Assembly: GCF_001949145.1 (NCBI RefSeq) | Contig: NW_019091417.1 | Location: 944,713-1,008,712, forward strand | DNA: 64,000 bases | Source of the DNA: Acanthaster planci | Taxonomy: Eukaryota > Echinodermata > Asteroidea > Valvatida > Acanthasteridae | Reading direction: 5' to 3' | The notes under the pieces: model-generated | Databases searched by the model: none | What the model was told of the DNA's origin: nothing | Seen by the model: only the letters and a program-made list of their open reading frames with translations | Shown here: piece by piece, positions 47,169 to 59,167 of the stretch | How the letters are laid out: every line of letters starts with the position of its first letter | Numbering within the stretch: position 1 is the stretch's first letter | Translations under genes and position numbers: made by a program

Positions 47169-50100
47169 ATCCTCTCTCCCATAAATATACCGACTTGGGA
47201 ATGAGCTGACCTGGGCATGAGTCGGCCTTTGGAGTAGTTTATATCATCTTATCTTTCGATTTGTGCTTGATTTTATACCTCATGAGACGATTTTATTAAG
47301 ACGATAACCAGGCAAGCTCTATATATCATGGACGTGGAAATTGACCGCGTGGTTTGCGTTTCTTTTTGCAGTATTTGTTGACAGAAGATAGCCTTTAATT
47401 ACCACTGTGCTTACATTTTGAGATGTATTGCGTGTGGAAACTATAAATGTATCTCTTGCTTAATGTCCCCCCATCTATTCACTGATTATCAGTTCATAAA
47501 CTGCCTAAGTCAAAACCGTAACGGTCAGGGACAAAGGTTTTCAAAGGCCTTGCCGGAAATTTTGATTAAGAATGAGAGAGCTATACAGTGGCTTTCTGTT
47601 TGTCATAACGGCTGTTCTGTGGTCTGGCTTGAATCCTGATCTAAAGCCGAGTCTTTGGGCAGAACTGTTTTATAGACTAAGAAATTTGTCCGAAATGATG
47701 AACGGAGTTCTGTTCTTGCACTTCTGAATCTTTCGGGTTCACTGTAGGCGCTGTTCAAATCTGAAGTACATTTCTAAGCACCGGTTGTATCTTTTTTCCA
47801 TCTGTTTCTCGACCAACTTGTATGCACGCAGTTCTACCAATTACACGTATTTCATTTCCTAAGGACTGTGGACGCCTGGAACATCACGTTGACAATTTTC
47901 CTCAAGGTGGAAACAGATCATTGTCTAGTATCTCGCATGTTTTAACGTCTACCAGTGTTATCTTTAATTTCCACTGACAAATTAATGAATCGGTCACTGT
48001 TAGTCAGATACCAAGAGGTAATCAAATTGCGGCGCGGAGGTATTTCCTTTCATGTAATTCGTGTTGCATAAAAATCCGGCATTTATGGTGTTGCACCACA
48101 AAATGGAATTCAAATAATGTGTTTCACTTTGGAGTCTTTCCCCCTTTTTTGATAAACAGTCATTAAAATAAACTGTGCATGTGCACAAAACACTTTAATC
48201 TATTCTGCTTCGGAATGAACTTTGCATTCTGATAAATTCGTACCGACTTTCAAGAGGTGCAGTAATTTCTTTTAATTATTTTTTTTATCCAGTCAAAAAG
48301 AAGGTGTAAATTTGTCTCTAACATCTTGAACATTTTGCATATTTTTTTGTCATCCTGAAAAGAAAACTTAAAATTATACGTCTTACCAACCAACTACCCG
48401 GGGCCGATGCGCAGTTGTATAAGTCATTTGATAGTAGGAATGGATTTTCCTATGGGAGCGTACACTAGGCGCCATGGCCACACGTCTGTTTTGATATCTC
48501 GATGTACTCCGCATGCCGTTAAGTCACTTCTGCAATAACAATCTTAAATGTCAAAAGATGTTTTGGGCATTTTTGTCACTTGTTTTGGTTTCAGTGTGTT
48601 GCAGACAATTCTGCGACTTAAATTGTATATCCATGGTATAGTTTACAGATGATGAGATGCGAATTTCTATGATAATTTTGTCGCAAGTGGGTATTTTTTG
48701 AGAAAAATGTAAATTTGATGCACCATGGCAATTGCACCGAATTGACTAAATAAAGCTTACTCTAACCTTCTGGTAATTTTTTATCTGGTTTGTAAGAGAC
48801 TTCGTCACAAAGGCTGACCGCCACGGTTTGCAGGCTCCCAGTGGATGATTGCTGAAGTTGCGCGTTAACTTCCGGTTCCATGGTTCCATGTTAACAGCGA
48901 TATCATCAGTGCATGTAACTCTATATGTAGTGCATGTGCAGTGGGCGTGGTTTAAACTGAAGTGTTGTCACACTTACGAACAGGATAAATGTAGAAATGT
49001 ACAAGGCAAGTCAGCAGACAGCTGATTTGTATCTGTTTCCCTCAGAATTAAGTTATTTGTTGAAAAAAGCGAGGTAGGCAGGGGTGGGTGGGGTTTGGTG
49101 AAAGTGGGAGTGGGCGTAAAGATAAAATGGCTGAACATCCTACGTCACACTTGTCCGGTAGATACTTGTAGCGATATGCAGAAAGAATGAACAATGCATT
49201 GTGTCTCTTTTTCCCTAGTTTCTGTTATTCACGTCTTATGTGTCTTCTATGGTCTCAGTTGTTTTTATTTCTTTTTTGCTGTCGTTCATATATTCCATTT
49301 CATTTCTGAACTTTTCCCGTTTGTTTGTTGGGGATGGGTTGAATCCTGACTCCCACGTTGCTATGCCAATAATACATTCATACTGGTTGGTATTATTCTA
49401 TTTTGGCATGGTAGCTTCATGCTAGATTACGACTTGTAGTAAAGTTTTACGTCAGGAAGTGTTGATGGTGCAGCCGTCGTAGAGTCCCAATGAGTCCTTT
49501 GGGACATGTGTCCCGCCCCGTTGCATTGTAATTCCTAAGAAATGGGTAAAAATTGTTTTCTTCTCAGAAATTTCATGTTTGCGTGGATCAAACTCCCTTC
49601 AGTGAAACCTGGTGTTTTCGTACATAAATTAATTTGTGAAGACGTCGATTATACGAATTTCATAAGCGTAGAACACTGAACTTTTAATTCGAAGGTTTGT
49701 TAGTGACCCGTGATTGCAGAGATGAGTTGCGAAGTTTGAAAGGGCGCCCGATATTGTGAATTTAGATTAACATAATATTATTGTCTCTGATTGGAAAAAA
49801 AAAATTTTTTCTCAGAAGTAGGGAAATTGGATTTAGTGACCTTTTTCAAATATTTATAAACGTATTCAATTTAGATGTTAATAGAATAACAACTTGCCAT
49901 GAGACACGAGTCTGTGCGAAAGGCCGTAAACATTCAGCTTTTGTTTGTTGTCACCTCGATTGGCATAGTAACGGTGTCAGATGTATTCCGTATCACCTGT
50001 CATGAGAACTCTGTTGATCGTAGGTTTGCCCTCTGACGTCACAGCTTCATCCACAATGTCTGGATGGTGCCATAGAGGTTAGGATCGTTCTTGTTATTTC

Positions 50101-53100
50101 GATGAATCGTGATGATGAATAATATACATTTTCTTCAATGTTTTCCGTGGAAAAAGGAAATACACTGATTAAGCATAATATATTATTACACACAGGACAG
50201 CATTTAGGCTTTCGTGAATCAAAAGGCTTCTGTGTCCTGACCGAGAGAAAGACAATGGGAAAGACAAGGCAAGACTACAACAGCACGAGTGTGGATGTGT
50301 GAACAGCACGAGTTTAAAAAATGAATGTTATAAATAATTATGTAAGTTATTTTAAAGAAGTTGTTTTATTCAAGACAGTGGTTGACATCAATCTGTCGTC
50401 AGTTTTGTGTCGTGCTTTTTGTTTTCCATGACCGTATTCTGGTATTCTGTACTTTATTTGGTATTGTCGTGTCAATGGTAATGGGATATTTTGTTTTGTA
50501 AACATGTTAGCGGATTCCAAAATCTGTATCAAGCTTCTGCGTCTTGATTTGTGATATGTTTATTGGGTTTGATTGTTTGGTTAGGGATTATCTAGTCCAC
50601 TTTCTCAAAATGCCAATATTTTGTGGTAATGATCATTTGGTATAACCTGAATGTAGTAAGTGCATTAGTGCCATGACCTACCTCATCAGATCTATAGCTG
50701 ATTGGAGAAGTGCCTGTGAAAACGCGTTCTCTTCCCGCATAATGCCTTTAATGTCAAAATTTCATCCTAATCATCAGTATAGAGAGGCTATCTGCGTGTG
50801 CATTGGTAGTGAAGATGGATGTATGGCAATATTTTTTGTCGCATGATCGTATACGTACCGGTAATGTAGAAAATGAATCAACAAACATCAACCTCATAAT
50901 TCTTTCACCCTTCCTTTGTTTTCCTTTTGTGAGAACAGTTCTATCGAAATGTCCATAAATTCCCACAAGTTTGTGGTGATTTACATAGTCGTATATGCAT
51001 AAAAACTGACAATACTCAGTGATATCATTTCAGCCCTAACGCGTCGTTTCCCGCCATATGCTCCTAAAATTGTGAATAATGTTTGCCGCCTGAATAATTC
51101 CGGTGCCGTACAATGCCGCTTACAGGCTGCGCGCATAATGCGTGCCATATTGGTACATGTACCATGTTCTAACAGGGAAAAGTCCTGGTCGAATCAATCT
51201 ATAAAAACGAGAAGCGTTGACGATGCAGAGCGTTGCTCTCGAGGTAGCATGTTTGTATAAACAACTGCAGAAAAACATATATGGGTGGTATTTTCTTTAG
51301 CGAGTACGACAAAATTAAAATTACATTTGAGTTTCTTAGCTCTTGGGCTTATTATAAAAAATCCCCCGTTGATTGGGCAATTTTAGTGTCATCGAACCTC
51401 GGCATAAGAAGTTACTGTTTACTTTTGCTCGAAAATTACACTCTAGATTCACTAAAACTCACAAAAATATTCGCACTGATAAATAATTCAAAAATTAATC
51501 CTACCACACAAAATGCAAGCTACATTCGATTAATCAAAATTTGATTAAATCACACTTAATTGCTGTAGGCCTAATTTAGTCCGGCCTAGGTGAGCTTGTT
51601 TTCTCTTTTTTTGATGAACATAGTCATGTGCACGATTGGGCGAGTGAATTTCTCAGGTAAAATTATTTTGTTGACTAAAATTTTCACATTGTTTTAATAT
51701 GTAATTCCACAATAGTTCCACTGATCAAGGGTCGTGTTCAGCTCTTGGAAATCACCACCAAAGGAACAAAGAATATAAGATCTGATTCATTTGGGGCCGA
51801 TCCTAGATCAAGGCATTCTGTATTGGCCGAAATGCTCTGTGTTAGCGCTATTGATTTTTGTGCAAACGCTTCCATGATTGCCCCTGCGCCCATTTTCCCC
51901 TGACTGTGTGCAAGGCACCCGATCGATATTTCCTCGCAAAGATTTTCCAGACAGGTAGATCGAGGAAAGAGAGCGAACGATAAACAAGTTGTTCTTGTAT
52001 AGTCAGCCGGTCTTTAATTACCAAACGGTGCCAGTTAACTGCTCCAAACAGCCACTGTATCCGAAATCGGCCATTCAGCCCTGTGTTTGATTCATTTACC
52101 GTAGTTTATTAGGCTATGAATTATCAACATATCACAGCCTATCATTATCCTTGGCTTTTGTTACTTTTAATTAGTAACCAACACGACTATTATTCTATCC
52201 TCGCTACATTTTATTTGCTACATTAGTAATTGTGAAGTGCTGGCACATTAGCACATTAGTTGTAGAATTATTTTTCTTAGTTTGATATGAAAACATTGTC
52301 TTAGGGCTTTTGGTCAAAATTTTCGTTTACGGACAAACATTCTTAAAATTAACGATGAAGAAGATGTAAAAATATTTCTGCATTTGGAAAAAGCGCGAAG
52401 TTTGGATTTCTGTCAATATAATTTATCAAACTTTGAATTTTTCACATAAAATACAAGTTCTTTAATCGTTTTGAAAGTCAGTACTATCTGGCAGAACCAA
52501 ATAAGAAAAACAGTACAATAGAATAAATATTAAAGTGCTCGTGATACTGAAACAAATTATTGGATGAAACAATTAAAATTAAAATAATGTGCAGTCCTGC
52601 GGAAGACCTTGGGGTTTCGAATCGGTTGGCAACTGACAACTATAATCTACCCTTCGACTCTTTTTTTTGAGATTATTATAGCCACTTTGAATCCTACTTC
52701 TTAGTATTTATTCTTCGTCATGCACAGACCCTCATACTTTCGTGTCATCCAGTGAATCATCCAAAACATATCTCATTTCTTCATCCTGGCGAACCTCATG
52801 CACGAGACATTCTGAGGCGTTCTCTAATTTGATAAATATACTCCAGTGACGGGCTTAGATTGCAAGGATAATGGACGGGCTGTACGGGTCGTGACGGCAA
52901 GAGCAATGCGAGTGCATTGTACATTTTCCTTCATATTATCACTTACTCGTTACTGGCATTCTATCTCAACTAACGGTCAGAACGCTCGGTGCCGATACTG
53001 CTGGGCCCTGAAAGGATTAAGCATCACTTGAGGATTTCTCTGGAAATGCTATCCTCCCTATTCTTGCGTTTCTTGTCTCAAGCACGGTTATCGGTTTGTC

Positions 53101-56100
53101 CATTCTTGGGTCTAACTGTGTCGTTCTTCTCGTCATCCACGAAATGGTTGTCCGCAAGTGCCGACAGAAATATGCATCAAAGTGACTGTTAATTTAATTT
53201 CTTCTACTAAGATATCTTTTTTAAAAACGGCATTAAAGTCCCTCAATAACGATAAGAAATTTTCACCCTCCGCAGAAGAGCGATATCTAATGACCACTGT
53301 TGTCCCAGTTTATTTCTTTGTTTTAATGTATTGTGCTTCAGGATATTCAAGCTTACCTAGACGCTCAATAGATGCTGTGGGCAATGTCGAGAGCAGTCTA
53401 GAATGAAATCAATTCAATATATCCTCGGGTTCTCTGTAATTACTTAATTTCTAGTATCCAGTTCTGTCGACTCGCTGAAATTACCGTTTCAAAGCTTGGG
53501 GCAAACTCATTCCAATTTTTTAATCAAAGAAAATGACACTTCTTAAACTACGGCGAGATGATTTGTTGTGGATGGCCAATTTGCGTAACCATGACAATAC
53601 CTGAGCCAGATGATTGCGTTCAGGGGTTCAAAGGGTGAAACTGCCGGGTTTGGCTCTGCGGGACAACGGTTATATGAAGGAGCATCTCAGTAATATGAGA
53701 CGGGTGTTTACCGTCTACGTCCCGCCATAGGCTGGAATTGAAATATTTTTTCCTCGTGAAGAACGTTATGAGGAGACGGCGATTGCTGCATCAATTTTTA
53801 CTTTAAATCAGACTTGAGAAAATCTGTGTCAGTGGTCCTGTTCAACCATTTGAAATAATGAGCAGAATTATGGCTTTGAATTAAGATCACCTGAGACGGT
53901 GTCGCCTGTATTTGATATTTAAAAAGTGAGAACATGCGCGTCACATCTAGCAAATAAACCGCAGAGGCAGTAGTGACGAAAGATGGCAGGCCAGGGCTGA
54001 AGACGCAGTTAAAACACGAAAGCAGGGTGTGAAATTGTAGGGTCCCCTAGAAGTAATGTCGTTTTTCTGCCCTGACGAGCTCTAGTCTTTTCCATGTACA
54101 TCCTCACAACGCTCCCGCAAAAGCAGAAGAAGAAACTATGATTTATACTTAACGAATACGGATTTCCGGACATTATTATTGTCTTTGAAGGAGGTGATCA
54201 TTTTTTGTGGTAAATACTAAGTAGTTTAAAAGCGATCATCTAACCACATGGTTGATTGCTACCAGGATTCAATGCTACAATGTCGCAAGGACATTGCATG
54301 CATAATGTCATGGCTGGTGTACCTGTTAAGTATATAGAGAGGTCAGATCGTGACTACCGTCACGCGAGCTTCGCATTTATGTTGTTCCCGGGCACGCATA
54401 GCCAACGTAGTATGTAAGTGCCCGTCTTCTGTAGATTCATTCCCTCTAGCACGTTTCACATTGGTATGTTGCGACTGCGAGAATCTCAGTATCTGATATC
54501 AATTAGTTTGTCGCGTATTTCATTTTTTTAATTCCATTTTTTAAATAATTGTTTTACCTTTATCGATCAGCAGTTCTCAGAAAATAGGAAACAAAAGTCA
54601 ATTTGTGCCTGATTTCTAATGAACGGGTGATTTTTCAGGGGACAGATGTCGAAAAGCTCTGTATCATGGAATTTCGTGTTTTTAATAACAATGTGTCTGC
54701 GATTCTAAATTAGCAATTCTGAATTGCTGTAATGAACGTATTAACTTTTAAAACAGGGAATATTTCAAAGTTGAATTTGAAATGTCAAGCGTTATATTCG
54801 GCTTGTGGCTCCTGGCGGTAATTGTGCTTAAATCATTCTGACATTCCAGATAAACTTTGATTTTAAATCAAATAATCTTACAAAAAAAGGTCAGGATACA
54901 CTTCATCTTCCAAGATCTTTCCCTTCCTCCTAGAATTGAATGTTAATTAAGATAAAGAGTAGAAAATTATATAAAAGAACAAATAGGACATCACTTCCTA
55001 AGGAAAAATATAAATATTGTACATTTTACTCTGATTTGACTGATTGCATGAGCTAATTCAGAAATCAGAACTGGTAATTGTGACCATGTGAAACGAGTGC
55101 ACACAGAGATAGAATCATAACAGTTCAGAGTGAACAAATAAACCCAAATACTTTCTTTACCCAGTTACCAATGTTTTATTCATAGTTCATAGCAAGAGTA
55201 CACGCTTCCTTGATGGTACAAAAAATTATGATTGACACTGAACAGGGCAAAAATGTTCTGATGGCAGTACAATGCTTGCTTTTTGTGACTTCCATTGGGG
55301 TTGAAAAAATTGGGTACTTGAGCAAAACAGTCTACCACTCGGTCACACCAAGATAATGAATCAAACAGGACAATAAATGCAATGTAAGTAAACTATCATA
55401 CATTAGCAATAATGACAATATTAAGATATGATCTAACACGGTACTGATTTCATAGTTGTCAAATTAAAAAGAAAAATCACTATTTTATACAAAATATTTT
55501 GTCAGTACTATTTTTGATTCCGCATGATGGAACAAAAAGGGCAAAAATGAGTAAAGTGCTTATCACATTTAGCTCTGCTCATAAAGCCATTCAAACAGTC
55601 AAGAGAGAATTCATTTGTAGACATGAACATTTTGATCAAAACGTTGACATAAGTTGTTGTACCTGCTGTTACCAGAACTACCAGATATATAAGTTCAGCT
55701 CCACTGTCAGTTTTTCCTGTAGATGTATCAGTTTTTCAAAAACAGCTTTCATTTACTTGCATTGAGGGTATTTTGGTCCCCATTTCATGCTGTAAAAGCC
55801 GTTTACAAAAAACCTCACAGCTACAGCTTTATACAGGTTTATTAGGACCTTGTGCGCACGTACGTATTTCCGGCCAAGACCAAACCTTAGCCTCAGACAG
55901 AAAGTTCGAGGAGACAGAAAGCTAGTATTTTGCAAAGGGAAAAGAAATTAAAAGTAGAGCATCAATTGCGTAGTTTTTGTTTCAGTTATAAGATATCAAA
56001 GGAAAATGGCAAAACGTGTGAATTTCATCGCTGCTTGGGCTATGTGAGGATGCATATACCAAACAAAGACACAAATTTGCTGCTAAATAACAGCTATTCA

Positions 56101-57496
56101 TCGGCCTGTAAATCAATGTTTAAGTCCTTCTCTTGACTGAAATCAATTGGTGTCTGAATTGTTAGTGGTTATTTTCTCACAAGTGGTAATTAATGCACTC
56201 ATAACGCGTCGCCCACTCTACTAATCACGCAATTCAAGAGTAAAAAGTGACTGATGTCTCGAGTATCCACTAAACGATAAATTCTAATTCTTATGTGAAA
56301 TGTTGCCACGAGAGTTGTGGTTTTAAGCAAACATTGAGCTAGTTCAGATAGTATCATTTGTATGTCACCCAAAATCCAATGAGAAACTCCAAGCTCTAAA
56401 AGGCATAATTATGTATACCATCAGTAGTAGGCCTACACCTTAATTTGAATTCAATGGATTAAATATTGTTTAACATTAATATTAACACAGTTCATCTTGC
56501 TCGTGGCAGATATGGCAAGTCCATTTATGTGAGAAACTAGAACAATTAATTTATTTCAATAAACCGTTTAAAAAATAAAATATCAATTCGTCAAAAGCAC
56601 ATGAAATGTGACCGATACGAAAAGTCCAACACACTAACGGTGTTTAGTTTTACTTTGACACGAAATATTTTGTTGGTGTAATCGCCGATGCTAGTTTCTA
56701 TCACAACACGGAAGTATCAGAAAGTATTTCTTTGAAAGCAATACACTGTTTAAGTCGGAGATTGCACTGCATTTGAAAGTGCCAAATTGTATTCAGTCAA
56801 AACCTGTATTTTCCAGCAGATTCTTGGTGTCATTATTTTGCTGGTTTTTTGTTTATAGATGATAACATGAACTGCGTAAGAATGCAATTCGTGATCATTT
56901 ACAGTGATTCACTTCCCTAATTCGACAAAAAGCTTATTTTACTAAGCATCGACCCAGCGACGATAAATTAAATATACAGAGGTGACAGAGTAGAACTGTG
57001 CAAAAATATCATATGTTTTCATGAAGATTAATTGTATGTTATACTAATTCTAGTGTAATTAGACTTCGTATAAAATATTTTCAAAATATTTCTATAGCTA
57101 AGTGCGAAATGTGCGTCAAAGTCTTCCTCGTTGTACTCGAAAATTCCCTTGCTTCATCTAGCTGTCAACCAATACGTTGTATTCATTTATGTCTCCATTA
57201 TTACAGTGTTTTTCTCCTTCTACTTACCATTAAATATGGAGGTTTTTTCATATATACATTTCATTTTGCTTATTTTGTTTATAATATAAACTTGCTAAGT
57301 ATTTCTGGTGCTATTTTGTGCCAGTCAACTTTTTAATTTAGTAGGATTTCACATATGTATTTTTTTTCGACAGCCCATTAAAGGAAACAATCTCCGAAGC
57401 CTTTATGTATTTTTTCTTAATTGATGAATATCACAGCATGTAATATGTGAACAACCGAACTCTTTTACGTCAGAATATTCATGAAATGAATACACC

Positions 57497-57502
57497 TTTA
57501 TT
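57497..57502 (-). terminator. Poly(A) signal of the 57.5-59.2 kb gene
   Basis: AATAAA on the minus strand, about 43 bases after the stop codon of the exon at 57545-59167, at a spacing suited to a very short 3' UTR. Confidence 0.5.
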
Positions 57503-57544
57503 TACATTGACATGTTTACATGACAGCAGTTTAGGAATTTGGCT

Positions 57545-59167
57545 TTACACTGCTGCCGTTGTTGAATTCTCCCTCCGGAAAGGGAACCGCGTCACAAGAT
57601 TACTGATTCGGTTTTGAGTCCACATACTCTTGATGGAACCAGATCGGCTCCTCTCTGGTTTGTTCTCATGAGTGGGGCTCACCTTAGCGATAGCCAGGTG
57701 TCGCTCGATTGCCTGGCCGAGCAGCTCCGGGTCAAAGCCGGTACACGTGATGGTCTTAGGTGCTGTACTCGTACTCGTGCTGGGCTTATTTTCAACCTCA
57801 GGTGTGATGACCGGACTGGGGGTAGATTTAACAGGCGAGTGTTTCTTAATGACAGGTGCTGACTCGTTCACCCTCTCGGTGTCCACTATGTTACCGTTGT
57901 CGTCTTGGTCGCTTTCGACCTCTCCAAGCATGGGCTCCAGCTCTGTGGGGCACTGGGCATTGGTGGTTGGGTAGGAACGATTCCGGCAGAACCCATTAGA
58001 GTTCCTCTTCTCGCTCCTGGAGAATATCTTGGCCGGGAAGTTTGCATTGGCGTTAGAGGTTTGGTTAGAATTAATCAAAGCATGTTTAGGAGACCAGTCG
58101 TGCAAGTCCATTGCGCGGGTGTTCAGATCTTCTGCCGTGTGGTTGTTGGTAATTCGCATGCTGTGGTGCCTGGTTGCCCAAGACCGCGGAGAACTGTTAA
58201 CGGGCAACGCCAAAGATCTTTTTGGAAGAGGTGCTACTTCAGCTATAGCCTCATTCAAGCATGTCTCGGCCTCTCCAGTTGAAGCATGCTCCTGGGGTAG
58301 TTCGGGGGTGGCATCGAGGCGACAGACGATCGTGTTGTTGCGCCTTCTGGTCACCTTTTGTTTACGGGCATCGGAGAGGATTTTCATGAGGTCTTCGTTG
58401 GAGCAAACAATGCCTGACTTGGGAGTGACATTGCTGGTAGAGTCTTGAAGGTTGTTCTTGGCAGTGCGAAGCATAGTGACATCGATAGCTGACTCACTGT
58501 GTGAGCGAAGCATCTTCTTCTTTGGATGAGGGCCGGTCTTGGGCTTTGGTGTTGCCACTTGCTCAATGGAGCTTGTGGTCGACATGGTTGCATCTGACGG
58601 GCCAAGGAGGATTTTATTCTCTTGATGCATTCCTCCGATTACAACAACACTATCTGAAGATTGATGTCTGAGTGATCTTTTATAGAGTCTGGTGCGCGCC
58701 TTGGGTCCGAATCTGGTCTCGGAACGAGAACGTGGAAGAGAAGATGGATTCTTTGCAAAGGCGATCGCTCTGAGTGATTTCACTTCGACACTGTCCAGAC
58801 TTATACATGAACGATCGCTGCTGCCACTCGAGCCTGAACATGTAGATAGACTTGCGCGTGATGAATTATCCGCACTGCTTGTGCTGGCAGAGCGCCTCAC
58901 TTTACTTGTGCGCTTCATTCGCGAACGCCTGTACCGACCCACGTCAGACAGAACTGATTCCTGATTGGTCGCCTGGTCCGGCATGTCAGCCTCATTTGCA
59001 TTAATGTCAGGTGTTTCATTATCTTGGGAACTCAATTTGGGCTCTGCGTTGCTAGGCACAGACGTCACGACGAGTTCAGTGCCGCTATTGCCTGGTACCC
59101 GTGTAATTCCGCTGTAAGCTCCTTCGCTGCTCTCACGCCGATGCGTACGCCGTGTTCGGAACAATTC
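57545..59167 (-). CDS. Terminal coding exon of an unrecognised Ser/Arg-rich protein
   Basis: An open frame of 540 codons plus stop with a base composition richer in GC than its surroundings. A splice acceptor (gttattacag) at 59168 fits a phase-0 exon starting ELFRTRRTHRRES; no in-frame ATG precedes it, so the start lies in exons upstream that I could not find before the window end. There is no catalytic domain or membrane segment. It is rich in basic-residue/serine motifs of the type bound by 14-3-3 proteins or AKT-like kinases after phosphorylation (RRSASTS, RSRSETR, RHQSSDS, RSHSESA). Conserved-looking islands are CSNEDLMKILSDARKQKVTRRR, broken here as CSNEDLMKILSD, and GFDPELLGQAIERHLA. 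The end is RFPFRRENSTTAAV. A disordered signalling/scaffold tail (possibly of a GAP or kinase) is a guess. Confidence 0.75.
   Translation of the reverse strand, partial: ELFRTRRTHRRESSEGAYSGITRVPGNSGTELVVTSVPSNAEPKLSSQDNETPDINANEADMPDQATNQESVLSDVGRYRRSRMKRTSKVRRSASTSSADNSSRASLSTCSGSSGSSDRSCISLDSVEVKSLRAIAFAKNPSSLPRSRSETRFGPKARTRLYKRSLRHQSSDSVVVIGGMHQENKILLGPSDATMSTTSSIEQVATPKPKTGPHPKKKMLRSHSESAIDVTMLRTAKNNLQDSTSNVTPKSGIVCSNEDLMKILSDARKQKVTRRRNNTIVCRLDATPELPQEHASTGEAETCLNEAIAEVAPLPKRSLALPVNSSPRSWATRHHSMRITNNHTAEDLNTRAMDLHDWSPKHALINSNQTSNANANFPAKIFSRSEKRNSNGFCRNRSYPTTNAQCPTELEPMLGEVESDQDDNGNIVDTERVNESAPVIKKHSPVKSTPSPVITPEVENKPSTSTSTAPKTITCTGFDPELLGQAIERHLAIAKVSPTHENKPERSRSGSIKSMWTQNRISNLVTRFPFRRENSTTAAV

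Larger units (their letters stand above)
40613..57476. other. 16.9-kb gene desert
   Basis: No coding exon, RNA gene or autonomous transposon was recognised. Listed separately are a 26-bp tandem repeat (42657-42713), an X-box-type palindrome (45286-45299) and a G/T-only tract (47078-47168). A G10 run lies near 44824-44834. The right end probably includes 3' sequence of the gene at 57545-59167: AATAAA on the minus strand at about 55170 could be a distal poly(A) site. Confidence 0.5.

Noticed and set aside
58029-58448. Long plus-strand frames opposite the 57545-59167 exon
   Set aside because: Shadows of the long minus-strand coding frame; composition follows the opposite strand.
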